Positions 35,702-44,070 of a DNA stretch of 64,000 nt are shown here, piece by piece. The translations under genes and the position numbers were made by a program. The notes beneath the pieces are model-generated. The model did not search any database and was not told the DNA's origin. It was given only the letters and a program-made list of their open reading frames with translations. Every line of letters starts with the position of its first letter. Position 1 is the first letter of the stretch. The DNA is from Cellulosimicrobium terreum (GTDB lineage Bacteria > Actinomycetota > Actinomycetes > Actinomycetales > Cellulomonadaceae), in contig JACYFD010000003.1 of NCBI GenBank assembly GCA_014803435.1, positions 510,159-574,158 of the forward strand, given 5' to 3'.

Positions 35702-36481
35702 ATGAGGAAGCGCACACGCACAGCACTCGCGGTCCCGGCACTCTCGCTGGCAGCGGCCCTCGCGGTCGCGGGTCCGGCGGCGGCAGCGGACACCACCCAG
35801 GGTGACCTGTCCCCGGTCCCGCTCAACGGGTCCAGCGGGAGCGGGACGGCCATGGTGTGGGTGGACGGCACGACGCTCACCGTCGAGATCGCCGCGACCG
35901 GGCTGCTCGAGGGCAGCCCGCACGCCGCCCACATCCACTTCGCCCCCGAGGCCCGGCACGAGTGCCCCGCCGCGACCGACGACGCGGACGACAGCGGCAC
36001 CATCACCACGACCGAGGGTGGCCCGGCGTACGGGGACGTCCAGGTGTCGCTGACGACCGGCGACGCGGACACGGGCCCGGACCACGCGCTCGACGTGGAG
36101 CACTTCGACGCGGCCGACGGCGGGGACATCTCCTACGAGCGCGGCTCCATCGAGGTGTCGCAGGACGTCGCCGACGCGATCGCCGGTGGCGAGGCGGCCG
36201 TCGTCGTCCACGGCGTCGACTACGACGGTGACGGCGAGTACGGGGGCGACACGATGTCCGACCTCGACCCGTCGCTGCCCGCCGAGGCCACCGACCCCGC
36301 GCTGTGCGGGATCATGACGGTCTCGCAGATGTCCGACATGCCGCAGGGCGGCGTGCAGACCGGGACGGGTTCCACCGCGGGCGTCGAGAACGTCGGCCTG
36401 CTCGCGGGCGGCGCAGCCGCGATGATCGCCGGTGGCGTGCTGCTCGTCCGGAACCGTCGCACGGCCCGCGCGGAGCGCTGA
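35702..36481 (+). CDS. Secreted CHRD-like domain protein with C-terminal anchor
   Basis: 259 residues. Signal peptide 1-29 (ALAVPALSLAAALAVAGPAA). The CHRD-like domain, about 35-200, contains GTAMVWVDGTTLTVEIAATG and the hallmark PHAAHIHFAPEA. The C-terminus has a hydrophobic helix (NVGLLAGGAAAMIAGGVLLV) and an Arg-rich tail, like a sortase-sorting signal, but I see no LPxTG. Its stop overlaps the ATG of the class F sortase (TGATG), so the sortase is likely its processing partner. Function of the domain in bacteria is unclear. Confidence 0.82.
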   Translation: MRKRTRTALAVPALSLAAALAVAGPAAAADTTQGDLSPVPLNGSSGSGTAMVWVDGTTLTVEIAATGLLEGSPHAAHIHFAPEARHECPAATDDADDSGTITTTEGGPAYGDVQVSLTTGDADTGPDHALDVEHFDAADGGDISYERGSIEVSQDVADAIAGGEAAVVVHGVDYDGDGEYGGDTMSDLDPSLPAEATDPALCGIMTVSQMSDMPQGGVQTGTGSTAGVENVGLLAGGAAAMIAGGVLLVRNRRTARAER

Positions 36482-37191
36482 TGTCCGGCGACGCCCGGGT
36501 CCGCCGCGGCGTCGTCGCCGCTGCCGTCGCCCTCCTCCTCTCCGGGGGGGCGGCGGTGGCCTGCGGCGTCGCGGAGCAGGAGCCCGCACCACCGGCCGTC
36601 CCCGCGAGCCCCAGCACCACGGACGCGGCCGAGGACGACGGCGGGGTGCCCGCGCCCGAGACGAGCGAGCCGACCCCGACCGCGGCGCCCGAGGAGCGCG
36701 ACGAGGCGGCCGACGCCGAGCCCGCGCAGGAGCCGGAGGAGGAGCAGCCGCTCCCCACGACGGTCCGCATCCCCGCGATCGACGTCGAGTCCGACCTCAT
36801 CACGCTCGGTCTCGCCGACGACGGGACCATCGCGGTGCCCGAGGGTGCCGACGCCGACCGTGCGGCCTGGTTCGACGGGTCGCCCCGACCCGGGGCCACC
36901 GGTCCGTCGGTGATCGAGGGCCACGTCGACAGCCAGAACGGCCCGTCGGTCTTCCACCAGCTCGCCCGCGTCGCCCCCGGCGACGAGATCGAGGTGGACC
37001 GCGAGGACGGGACGACGGCGACGTTCGTCGTGCACGACGTGCGGGACTACCCGAAGGACGAGTTCCCGACGCTCGCCGTGTACGGCAACACCGACGAGCC
37101 CGAGCTGAGGGTCATCACGTGCGGCGGGAGCATCGACCCCGCGACCGGGCACTACCGCGACAACACGGTGGTCTTCGCGCGTCTCGCCTGA
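36481..37191 (+). CDS. Class F sortase
   Basis: 236 residues. The N-terminal hydrophobic segment ends in AAVAC (Cys28), which could be a weak lipobox or simply an anchor. Then comes a 60-residue acidic, Pro/Glu-rich spacer and a sortase beta-barrel from about 100. Catalytic residues are visible: His about 148 in IEGHVDSQNG, Cys about 214 in VITCGG, Arg about 226 in HYRDNTVVFA. Class F sortases in actinobacteria often sit beside one predicted substrate, here the CHRD protein whose stop it overlaps. Whether it is a transpeptidase or protease is not known. Confidence 0.9.
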   Translation: MSGDARVRRGVVAAAVALLLSGGAAVACGVAEQEPAPPAVPASPSTTDAAEDDGGVPAPETSEPTPTAAPEERDEAADAEPAQEPEEEQPLPTTVRIPAIDVESDLITLGLADDGTIAVPEGADADRAAWFDGSPRPGATGPSVIEGHVDSQNGPSVFHQLARVAPGDEIEVDREDGTTATFVVHDVRDYPKDEFPTLAVYGNTDEPELRVITCGGSIDPATGHYRDNTVVFARLA

Positions 37192-37215
37192 TCGCGCGAG
37201 GCTAGGGTGGACCGC

Positions 37216-37809
37216 ATGTCCGACCCCCAGAGCGCCGACGCCCTCGTGGCCCCGCGCCGCACCTACCTCGTCGTCGACGGCGAGAACATCGACGCGACGC
37301 TCGGCATGAACGTCCTCGGCCACCGCCCCAACCCCGAGGAGCGGCCGCGCTGGGACCGGATCGTCGACTTCGCGCGGCAGGCGTGGGGGCAGGAGGTCAC
37401 GCCGCTGTTCTTCCTGAACGCGACGTCGGGGCAGATGCCCATGTCGTTCGTGCAGGCGCTGCTGGCGATGGGCTACCGGCCGATCCCGCTCGCCGGGAAC
37501 GGCAGCGAGAAGGTCGTCGACATCGGCATCCAGCGCACGCTCGACGCGATCGCGGACCGCGAGGGCGACGTGCTGCTCGCGAGCCACGACGGGGACTTCC
37601 TGCCCCAGGTCGAGGCGCTGCTGGGTGACGCGGACCGCCGGGTCGGGGTGCTCGCGTTCCGCGAGTTCGTGAACATCCGTCTCTCGGAGCTCACGGCGCG
37701 CGGGCTCGAGGTGTTCGACCTGGAGGACCACGTCGGCGCGTTCACGACCGTGCTGCCGCGCGTGCGCATCATCCCGCTCGAGGACTTCGACCCGCTGCGG
37801 TACCTCTGA
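37216..37809 (+). CDS. NYN-domain (PIN-like) predicted ribonuclease
   Basis: 197 residues. YLVVDGENIDATLG holds the first acidic residue, GYRPIPL with EKVVDIGIQRTLDAIADR the second, and DVLLASHDGDFLPQVEAL the last acidic pair of the NYN/LabA-DUF88 nuclease fold. Metal-dependent RNA cleavage is expected. The ATG at 37216 is chosen; GTG at 37207 would add three residues. It lies 24 nt after the sortase gene and ends at a bidirectional hairpin. Confidence 0.85.
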   Translation: MSDPQSADALVAPRRTYLVVDGENIDATLGMNVLGHRPNPEERPRWDRIVDFARQAWGQEVTPLFFLNATSGQMPMSFVQALLAMGYRPIPLAGNGSEKVVDIGIQRTLDAIADREGDVLLASHDGDFLPQVEALLGDADRRVGVLAFREFVNIRLSELTARGLEVFDLEDHVGAFTTVLPRVRIIPLEDFDPLRYL

Positions 37810-37815
37810 GCTGGC

Positions 37816-37869
37816 CGACGTAGTACCCCGGTCCCGCGCGGTGGTACCGCGGTCCCGGGGACTACGTCG
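37816..37869. terminator. Bidirectional terminator; dispersed repeat copy
   Basis: CGACGTAGT (37816-37824) pairs with ACTACGTCG (37861-37869), and CCCCGG/CCGGGG (37826-37831, 37855-37860) continues the stem after a one-base bulge. It overlaps the stop codon of the minus-strand gene. The segment 37821-37850 agrees with 7603-7632 at 24 of 30 positions. Confidence 0.75.
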
Positions 37870-39112
37870 CGTGCAGCTCGCGGTACAGCGGGGTGGGGAA
37901 CGACGCGGTGGTGCCGTCGCCGCCGAGCAGCGCGGCGATCCGGGCAGCCTCGGCCGCGACCGCCGACTCCGCCGCGGCACCGACGTCCTCCAGCAGCCGG
38001 TACGCCGGCTCGCCCCCACGGCGCACGGTCCACGCGCCGACGATCCGGCCCTCCCACCACACCGTCGCGCCCGCGTTGCCCGCACGGTCGAAGAGGTGCT
38101 CCCGGTGCGGGCCGAGGTACCAGTCGCGCGCAGCCCAGCCCATCGTCGTCGGGTCCAGGGCGGGCACGAGCGCGACGTGACCCGTGACGGTGCCGGCGGA
38201 CGGGTCGAGCGTCCCGTCGTCGAGCGCGTCCGCGAGCAGGACGCCCGGTGCCGTCGCGGACTCGCCCAGGCCGCCGGGCGCGCCCAGCTCGAGGTCGACC
38301 TCGCGGACGTCGAGCGCGGCCAGCGCGGCGCGCGTCTGCCCGAGGTTCCACCCCGTCCACCACTGCAGGTCGCGCTCGGTCGCAGGCCCGAACGCGCGCA
38401 GCCACACCCGCGCGAGCTCGGCGCGCGCCGCGGCCTCGTCGAGCACGGGGACCCCGTCCGGGAACCAGTCCGCCATCGGCGCCCACTCGTGCCGGTTGGA
38501 CGACCACGAGCCCCGCGGCTCGCCGCGCACCACGACGCCCTCGGCCGAGAGCAGCGACATGAGCTGGCTGGTGAGCGTGCGGCGCACGTCCCACGACTTC
38601 GTCGTCGTCGGGAGGAACGCGGTGCGCAGGGCGGGCGCGGCACGGGACAGGCGCGCGCCGTCGAGCGGGCCGTGCTCCGCGAGCGCCGCGTGCACCTGCC
38701 GCTCTGCCGCCACGAGGAACGCCTCGGCGTCCGCGACGGGCGGGTCCGTGGGGAGCGTCGCGAGCTCCTTGAGCAGCCGGGCGCGGAGCCTGCGCCCGAC
38801 GGCGGCCCCCGCGGCCGCGTGCACGACGGGCACGAGGCCGCGCCGCACGACGAACATGGTCCGGCGCATCGCGAGCACCTTGACGAGCGTGCGACGCTCG
38901 TACAGCGCGTCGCGGACGTCCGCGATCGTGAGGTGCGGGGCGCGCGCGAGGACGGACAGGTAGACGCTGGGCGCGTCGGTCGCGTGCAGCGCGACGAGCC
39001 GGTCGACGACGTCCTCGACGGTCCGGGCCGCGGGCAGACCGGGGTGGTCCGCGCCGAGCGCGAGCTGACGCGCGACGAGCAGGCGACGACGCTGGTCCAC
39101 GGTGATGCGCAC
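37862..39112 (-). CDS. Winged-helix DNA-binding domain protein (HTH_42 / AlkZ-YcaQ-like)
   Basis: 416 residues. RRLLVARQLALGADHPGLPA at the start, DVVDRLVALHATDAPSVYLS, and later WWTGWNLGQTRAALAALDVR and HVALVPALDPTTMGWAARDWY are typical of the winged-helix family that includes the interstrand-crosslink glycosylases AlkX/YcaQ and AlkZ. The QxQ/QxD catalytic motif of those enzymes is not obvious (LALHATD stands at that position), so DNA glycosylase activity is uncertain. The GTG at 39110-39112 is taken as start because the upstream extension runs over the response-regulator gene on the other strand. Confidence 0.8.
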   Translation of the reverse strand: MRITVDQRRRLLVARQLALGADHPGLPAARTVEDVVDRLVALHATDAPSVYLSVLARAPHLTIADVRDALYERRTLVKVLAMRRTMFVVRRGLVPVVHAAAGAAVGRRLRARLLKELATLPTDPPVADAEAFLVAAERQVHAALAEHGPLDGARLSRAAPALRTAFLPTTTKSWDVRRTLTSQLMSLLSAEGVVVRGEPRGSWSSNRHEWAPMADWFPDGVPVLDEAAARAELARVWLRAFGPATERDLQWWTGWNLGQTRAALAALDVREVDLELGAPGGLGESATAPGVLLADALDDGTLDPSAGTVTGHVALVPALDPTTMGWAARDWYLGPHREHLFDRAGNAGATVWWEGRIVGAWTVRRGGEPAYRLLEDVGAAAESAVAAEAARIAALLGGDGTTASFPTPLYRELHAT

Positions 39113-39229
39113 GGCCCCATCCTGCCGGTGGCCACCCACGGCGTCGACACGCCCACGGCCGAGCGCTGGGCCAGGCGGGTCCGAGCCCCTTCCCAGGCGA
39201 CTCCCAGCAGCCCGCCGCACACTGGGCGC

Positions 39230-39970
39230 ATGAGTGCACCCGAGGCGCGACTCGTCGTCGTCGACGACGAGCCCAACATCCGCGAGCTCCTGGCCACCTC
39301 CCTGCGGTTCGCCGGGTTCGAGGTCCACGCCGCGGCGGACGGTCAGAGCGCGCTCAAGCTCGTGCGCGACGTCGAGCCCGACCTGGTGGTCCTCGACGTC
39401 ATGCTCCCCGACATGGACGGGTTCACCGTCACGCGCCGCATGCGCGAGAAGGGCCAGCGCACGCCCGTCGTCTTCCTCACCGCGAAGGACGACACGCGCG
39501 ACAAGGTGACCGGACTGACGGTCGGCGGCGACGACTACGTGACGAAGCCGTTCAGCCTCGAGGAGGTCGTCGCGCGCATCCGTGCCGTGCTGCGCCGCAC
39601 GCACGCCGAACCCGTCGACGACGCGGTGCTGCGCTTCGCGGACCTCGAGATGGACGAGGACTCGCACGAGGTGCGCCGCGCCGGCATCGACGTCGACCTG
39701 TCCCCCACCGAGTTCAAGCTCCTGCGCTACCTCATGCTCAACGCCGGCCGCGTGCTGTCCAAGGCGCAGATCCTCGACCACGTGTGGCAGTACGACTGGG
39801 GCGGCGACGCGAACATCGTCGAGTCGTACATCTCCTACCTGCGGCGCAAGATCGACAACCTCACCGTGCCCGGCCCGGACGGCGAGCCCGTCGCGCTGCC
39901 CCCGCTCATCCACACCAAGCGCGGGGTCGGCTACCTCCTGCGTCAGCCGGCGGGCGCCCCGTCGTCATGA
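39230..39970 (+). CDS. OmpR-family response regulator
   Basis: 246 residues. The receiver domain has the acidic pair in VVVDDEPNI, the phospho-acceptor Asp in LVVLDVMLPDMDGF (about residue 55), the Thr in FLTAKDD and Lys in YVTKPFSLEE. The effector domain is a winged helix: DLSPTEFKLLRYLMLNAGRV, then HVWQYDWGGDANIVESYISY and HTKRGVGYLLR. Its stop overlaps the histidine-kinase start (ATGA). Target genes are not evident. Confidence 0.94.
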   Translation: MSAPEARLVVVDDEPNIRELLATSLRFAGFEVHAAADGQSALKLVRDVEPDLVVLDVMLPDMDGFTVTRRMREKGQRTPVVFLTAKDDTRDKVTGLTVGGDDYVTKPFSLEEVVARIRAVLRRTHAEPVDDAVLRFADLEMDEDSHEVRRAGIDVDLSPTEFKLLRYLMLNAGRVLSKAQILDHVWQYDWGGDANIVESYISYLRRKIDNLTVPGPDGEPVALPPLIHTKRGVGYLLRQPAGAPSS

Positions 39971-41565
39971 CGTCCGGACCCGACCTGACGACAGCGCCGG
40001 CGGCACCCGGCACGACGGCGGACGCCGCCGGCCCGACGACGCAGCCGCCGTTCGGTCGTCCCGTCCCCACCGAGGGGTGGGGCTGGTTCGCCCGCGTGCC
40101 TCTGCGCACCCGCCTGGTCGCGATCACCGTGCTCCTGCTCGCCGCCGGTCTGGGGATCGCGGCGGTCGTGACGTCGACGGTGGTGTCGGGGTTCCTCGTG
40201 AAGCAGGTCGACGACCAGCTGCAGAGGACGGCGGCCGACGTCGCCAACCAGCCGTTCCAGGACCTGCGCAGCTCCAGCGGCAACCTGCCGAGCGACTACT
40301 ACATCCTGTACCGGCTCGACACGGGGCAGGAGATCGAGCGGCACACGGACGCGACGACGTCCCGGTACGGCACGCCCGACATCCCCGCCATGTCGCTGTC
40401 CGAGGTCGAGGCGATCGTCGGCGAGCCCTTCTCGGTCGAGACCACCTCGACGCCGATGCGGCCGCCCACGGAGCCCACGACGTGGCGCGTGATGCCCCTG
40501 GTCCAGTCCGGGGGCGACGGCACGGCGTTCGTCGCCCTGCCCCTGACCGGCATCCACGACACCGTCGGCTTCCTCGGTCGCGCGCTGGCGCTGTCGGCCC
40601 TCGGCATCGCGCTCGTCGGCGGCGCGGTCGCGTACCTGCTCGTGCACCGGGCGCTGCGGCCGCTGCGGGAGATCGAGGAGACCGCGGCGGGCATCGCTGC
40701 GGGCGACCTCGCCCGGCGGGTGCGGCCCGCTCCCCCGACGACGGAGGTCGGCTCCCTCGCGGCGTCGCTCAACGCCATGCTCGCCCAGATCGAGACGGCG
40801 TTCGCCGCGCAGGAGGCGTCCGAGGAACGCATGCGCCGGTTCGTGTCCGACGCGAGCCACGAGCTGCGCACCCCGCTCGCCACGATCCGCGGCTACGGCG
40901 AGCTGTACCGCATGGGCGCGCTCGACACGACCGACAAGGTCGACGACACGATGGTCCGCATCGAGGACTCCGCGACCCGCATGGGCACGCTCGTCAACGA
41001 CCTCCTCGCGCTCGCACGCCTCGACGAGGGTCGGCCGCTACGGCACGACCCGGTCGACATCGCCTCGCTCGCCCGCGACTCGGCGCAGGACCTGCACGCC
41101 CTCGACCCGTCGCGCGAGGTCCGGATCGTCGGCCTCGCCCCGGGCTCGATCGCGCCCGACTCGCTGCGCGTCGTCGGCGACGAGGACCGCCTGCGCCAGG
41201 TGCTCGCGAACCTCGTCGGGAACGTCGCCCGGCACACGCCGTCCGGCACCGCCACCGAGATCGCGCTCGGGTCGATCGACGCGCCCCCGCCTCCGGCGTC
41301 GTCCACGACGTCGACCGCCCCCGACGCCGCGACCGCCGTCCTCGAGGTCCGCGACCACGGTCCCGGGGTCCCGTCCGGCCAGGAGGGCCGCGTGTTCGAG
41401 CGGTTCTACCGCGCGGACTCGTCGCGCAACCGCGAGTCCGGCGGCTCCGGCCTCGGCCTCGCCATCGTCGCGGCGATCGTCGCCTCGCACCACGGCCACG
41501 TCTCCGTCCGCCAGACCGACGGCGGCGGCCTCACGGTCCGGATCGAGCTCCCGCTCGCGGCCTGA
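39967..41565 (+). CDS. Membrane sensor histidine kinase
   Basis: 532 residues. Membrane helix 1 near 48-75 (LVAITVLLLAAGLGIAAVV), an extracytoplasmic sensor of about 115 residues, and helix 2 (ALALSALGIALVGGAVAYLL). HAMP domain follows, then the H box DASHELRTPLATIRGYGELY (His about 298), N box VLANLVGNVARHT, and G boxes EVRDHGPGVPSG and GGSGLGLAIV. The sensor is acidic/Thr-rich without a known ligand fold. Co-transcribed with the response regulator it should phosphorylate. Confidence 0.94.
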   Translation: MTSGPDLTTAPAAPGTTADAAGPTTQPPFGRPVPTEGWGWFARVPLRTRLVAITVLLLAAGLGIAAVVTSTVVSGFLVKQVDDQLQRTAADVANQPFQDLRSSSGNLPSDYYILYRLDTGQEIERHTDATTSRYGTPDIPAMSLSEVEAIVGEPFSVETTSTPMRPPTEPTTWRVMPLVQSGGDGTAFVALPLTGIHDTVGFLGRALALSALGIALVGGAVAYLLVHRALRPLREIEETAAGIAAGDLARRVRPAPPTTEVGSLAASLNAMLAQIETAFAAQEASEERMRRFVSDASHELRTPLATIRGYGELYRMGALDTTDKVDDTMVRIEDSATRMGTLVNDLLALARLDEGRPLRHDPVDIASLARDSAQDLHALDPSREVRIVGLAPGSIAPDSLRVVGDEDRLRQVLANLVGNVARHTPSGTATEIALGSIDAPPPPASSTTSTAPDAATAVLEVRDHGPGVPSGQEGRVFERFYRADSSRNRESGGSGLGLAIVAAIVASHHGHVSVRQTDGGGLTVRIELPLAA

Positions 41566-41694
41566 GCCTCCCCGAGAGTCGCGCCGGGACGGGACCCCCA
41601 TCCCCGGCTGCCGCCTGTCCGGTCGTCGCTCACGCGCGCGCCACCCAACCATCTCCGCCGTGGCCACCGCGTCGCGGGCCACGGGCACAATGGC

Positions 41695-42729
41695 GTGGTG
41701 CTCAGCGCCCGGCGTTCCCGTCACGACCGCGTCTCGACCTCGCTCGCGGCCCGCGACGACGCCGAGCTGGCGGCGTTGCTCCGTGCGGCACCCACCGGCG
41801 CCGTGGGGGTGGGTGGCGGCTCCTCCGTGCTCGACGTCGACGGGATCCCGGTGTTCGCCAAGCGCATCCCGATCACCGACCGGGAGCTGGCGCACCCGCA
41901 CAGCACGGCGAACCTGTTCGACCTGCCGCTGTCGTGCCAGTACGGCATGCACCGGCTCGCAGGCCCGGGCTTCGGGGCGTGGCGGGAGCTCGCCGCGAAC
42001 CTCACGCTCACCGAGGGGGTCCTCGCCGGTGAGTCCGGGTCCGTCGCGCTGCTGCACCACTGGCGGGTGCTGCCGGGCCGTCCGCCCGTCGCGTCCGAGC
42101 ACCGGGACATCGAGCCGGTCGTCGCACAGTTCGGCGGCGACCCCGCGGTGCGGGTCCGCTTCGAGGAGCTGGCCACGGCCGGCTCCAGCCTCGTGCTCTT
42201 CCTCGAGCACCTCCCCGACCGGCTGCTCGAGAGGCTCCAGGACCCGCTGAGCAGCGCCGAGGCGGTCGAACGGCAGCTCTTCGACGCCGTCGCGCTCCTG
42301 CGTCGCCGCGAGGTGCTCCACATGGACGGGCACTTCGGCAACATGCGGGCCGACGACGAGCAGATCTACCTCGTGGACCTCGGGCTGGCCACGTCGCCCC
42401 GGTTCGACCTGTCCGACGCCGAGCGCGACTTCGTCGTCCGCAACGTCGACCACGATGCCGACTACGCGGCGATGCGACTGGTGAACTGGCTGGTCACCAC
42501 GGCGTGCGGGGTGCCGGCGCCGGTCACCGGCGGTCCCGTGGCACGCAACGACTACGTGCGTCGGTGCGCGGGCGGCGGCATCCCGGACGACGTGCCGGTG
42601 GTCGTGGCGGGCGTCCTCGCCCGGCACGCGCCGGCTGCGGCCGCGATGAACGACTTCTGCTGGCGCCTGGTCGACGGCGACGTCCACGCGCAGTACCCCG
42701 GACCCGGAGGCGGGCTGCGACCGAGGTAG
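41695..42729 (+). CDS. Protein-kinase-fold protein, atypical
   Basis: 344 residues. VFAKRIPITDRELA carries a candidate ATP-binding lysine. VLHMDGHFGNMRADDEQIYL resembles the catalytic loop (HxDxxxxN), and VDLGLAT resembles the DFG metal site. There is no Gly-rich loop match beyond GVGGGSSVLDVDG. The family occurs in Streptomyces and relatives and may be a small-molecule or protein kinase; the substrate is unknown. Two consecutive GTG codons at 41695 and 41698 are possible starts. Confidence 0.65.
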   Translation: MVLSARRSRHDRVSTSLAARDDAELAALLRAAPTGAVGVGGGSSVLDVDGIPVFAKRIPITDRELAHPHSTANLFDLPLSCQYGMHRLAGPGFGAWRELAANLTLTEGVLAGESGSVALLHHWRVLPGRPPVASEHRDIEPVVAQFGGDPAVRVRFEELATAGSSLVLFLEHLPDRLLERLQDPLSSAEAVERQLFDAVALLRRREVLHMDGHFGNMRADDEQIYLVDLGLATSPRFDLSDAERDFVVRNVDHDADYAAMRLVNWLVTTACGVPAPVTGGPVARNDYVRRCAGGGIPDDVPVVVAGVLARHAPAAAAMNDFCWRLVDGDVHAQYPGPGGGLRPR

Positions 42730-42886
42730 TGCGGCACTTCCCGCTACGATGACGCGTCGTCGTGCGTGACGGACCTAGGCTGGTGCCGTGGCCCGGTCGG
42801 GATCGCGGACGACGCCGGTCCTGCCGCCCGGACCTCCGGGCCGGTCGCGTGGCCGGTCCGAACCGTCGTCGAAGAAGGCTGAGTTC

Positions 42887-43633
42887 ATGGGCGTCACCAG
42901 TGTCGACGCACCGCAGTGGTTCCTCTCCTCGTTCGTCCGCAGCGCGCGCGGCGCCGGCGCGACCGCCGACGACGACGCGATCCGCGACGTCGGGCAGGGA
43001 CTCCTCGACCGGTGGGCACAGCCCAGCCGGCACTTCCACAACCTGCGTCACCTGGCGGACGTCCTCGGTCGGGTCGACGAGCTCGCGCAGGAGACGCACG
43101 ACCCGGACCTGGTCCGCCTCGCGGCCTGGTACCACGGTGCGGTCTTCGACGCGAAGGACCGGGCGGCGTACGCGCGCAAGGGTGGCGAGGACGAGAGCGC
43201 GAGCGCCGCGCTCGCGCTCGCCGAGCTCGGCGACCTCGGGGCCCCGCAAGCGGCCGCGGAACGCGTCGCACAGCTGGTGAACGCTCTCGTCCGGCACGCG
43301 CCCGACCCGGCTGACTTCGACTGCGCGGTGCTGTGCGACGCCGACCTCGCGATGCTCGCCGCCGAGCCGCAGCGCTACAAGGAGTACCTGAAGGACGTGC
43401 GCGACGAGTACGCGCACATCCCGCCGGCGGACTACGTGCGCGCCCGCATCGCGATCCTCTCGAAGCTCATGGACCGGAGGTCGCTGTTCTCGAGCCCGCT
43501 CGGCGCGGCCTGGGAGGAGGCGGCCCGGCAGAACCTGGACGCCGAGCTCCAGCGTCTGCGCAAGGAGCAGGCCAAGATCGAGAAGAACGGCGCGCCTCAG
43601 GCGTTCTCGCCGTCCCCAGGGTCGACGTCCTAG
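42887..43633 (+). CDS. HD-superfamily predicted metal-dependent phosphohydrolase
   Basis: 248 residues. FHNLRHLADVLGRVDELA and RLAAWYHGAVFDAKDR are the first metal-binding region of the HD superfamily, except that the paired His-Asp reads His-Gly (YHGAVFD). CAVLCDADLAMLAAEPQRYK supplies the distal aspartate, and EYAHIPPADYVRARI follows. The altered motif may still bind one metal. The ATG at 42887, preceded by GAAGAAGG, is preferred to an in-frame GTG at 42788. Confidence 0.72.
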   Translation: MGVTSVDAPQWFLSSFVRSARGAGATADDDAIRDVGQGLLDRWAQPSRHFHNLRHLADVLGRVDELAQETHDPDLVRLAAWYHGAVFDAKDRAAYARKGGEDESASAALALAELGDLGAPQAAAERVAQLVNALVRHAPDPADFDCAVLCDADLAMLAAEPQRYKEYLKDVRDEYAHIPPADYVRARIAILSKLMDRRSLFSSPLGAAWEEAARQNLDAELQRLRKEQAKIEKNGAPQAFSPSPGSTS

Positions 43634-43747
43634 CCGGTCGTCCACAGGCACGGGGCCTCGGCCGACGCGTTCCCCTCGTTCCCTCTACCGTCCTCCTCGT
43701 GCCCCGCAGTACCGCGGCGCACGACGGCACGGACGACGGAGGACCGG

Positions 43748-44041
43748 ATGAGCAAGTTCGAGGTCGACAGCGACAGGGTCGTGCAGGCGAGCACCGCGGT
43801 GAGCACGTCGGTGGCTGCCATCCGCGGGGACGTGGCTCGCATGATGGCGAACCTGGTGGAGCTGGGCGACACGTGGCGTGGCGGCGCCGCGACGTCGTTC
43901 ACCGGCGTCGTCGCGCAGTGGCAGGGGACGCAGACGCAGGTGGAGACCGCGCTCGACGCGATCACCGCGGCGCTCGGCTCCGCGGCCGCGACGTACGACG
44001 ACGCGGAGGCTCGGGCAGCGCGCCTGTTCGTGGCGCGGTAG
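43748..44041 (+). CDS. WXG100-family (ESAT-6-like) protein
   Basis: 97 residues, the family length. Two helices are joined by a turn with the WxG motif (LGDTWRGGAATSF, W-R-G). The N-terminal half starts FEVDSDRVVQASTAV. A canonical C-terminal YxxxD/E export signal is represented only loosely by TYDDAEA. Such proteins are exported as dimers by type VII secretion. No EccC ATPase, partner WXG100 or large effector lies in the window, so it is an orphan here. GGAGG lies 6 nt before the ATG. Confidence 0.88.
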   Translation: MSKFEVDSDRVVQASTAVSTSVAAIRGDVARMMANLVELGDTWRGGAATSFTGVVAQWQGTQTQVETALDAITAALGSAAATYDDAEARAARLFVAR

Positions 44042-44070
44042 CTGGTCCCGCCGCTGGATACAGTGCGAGC

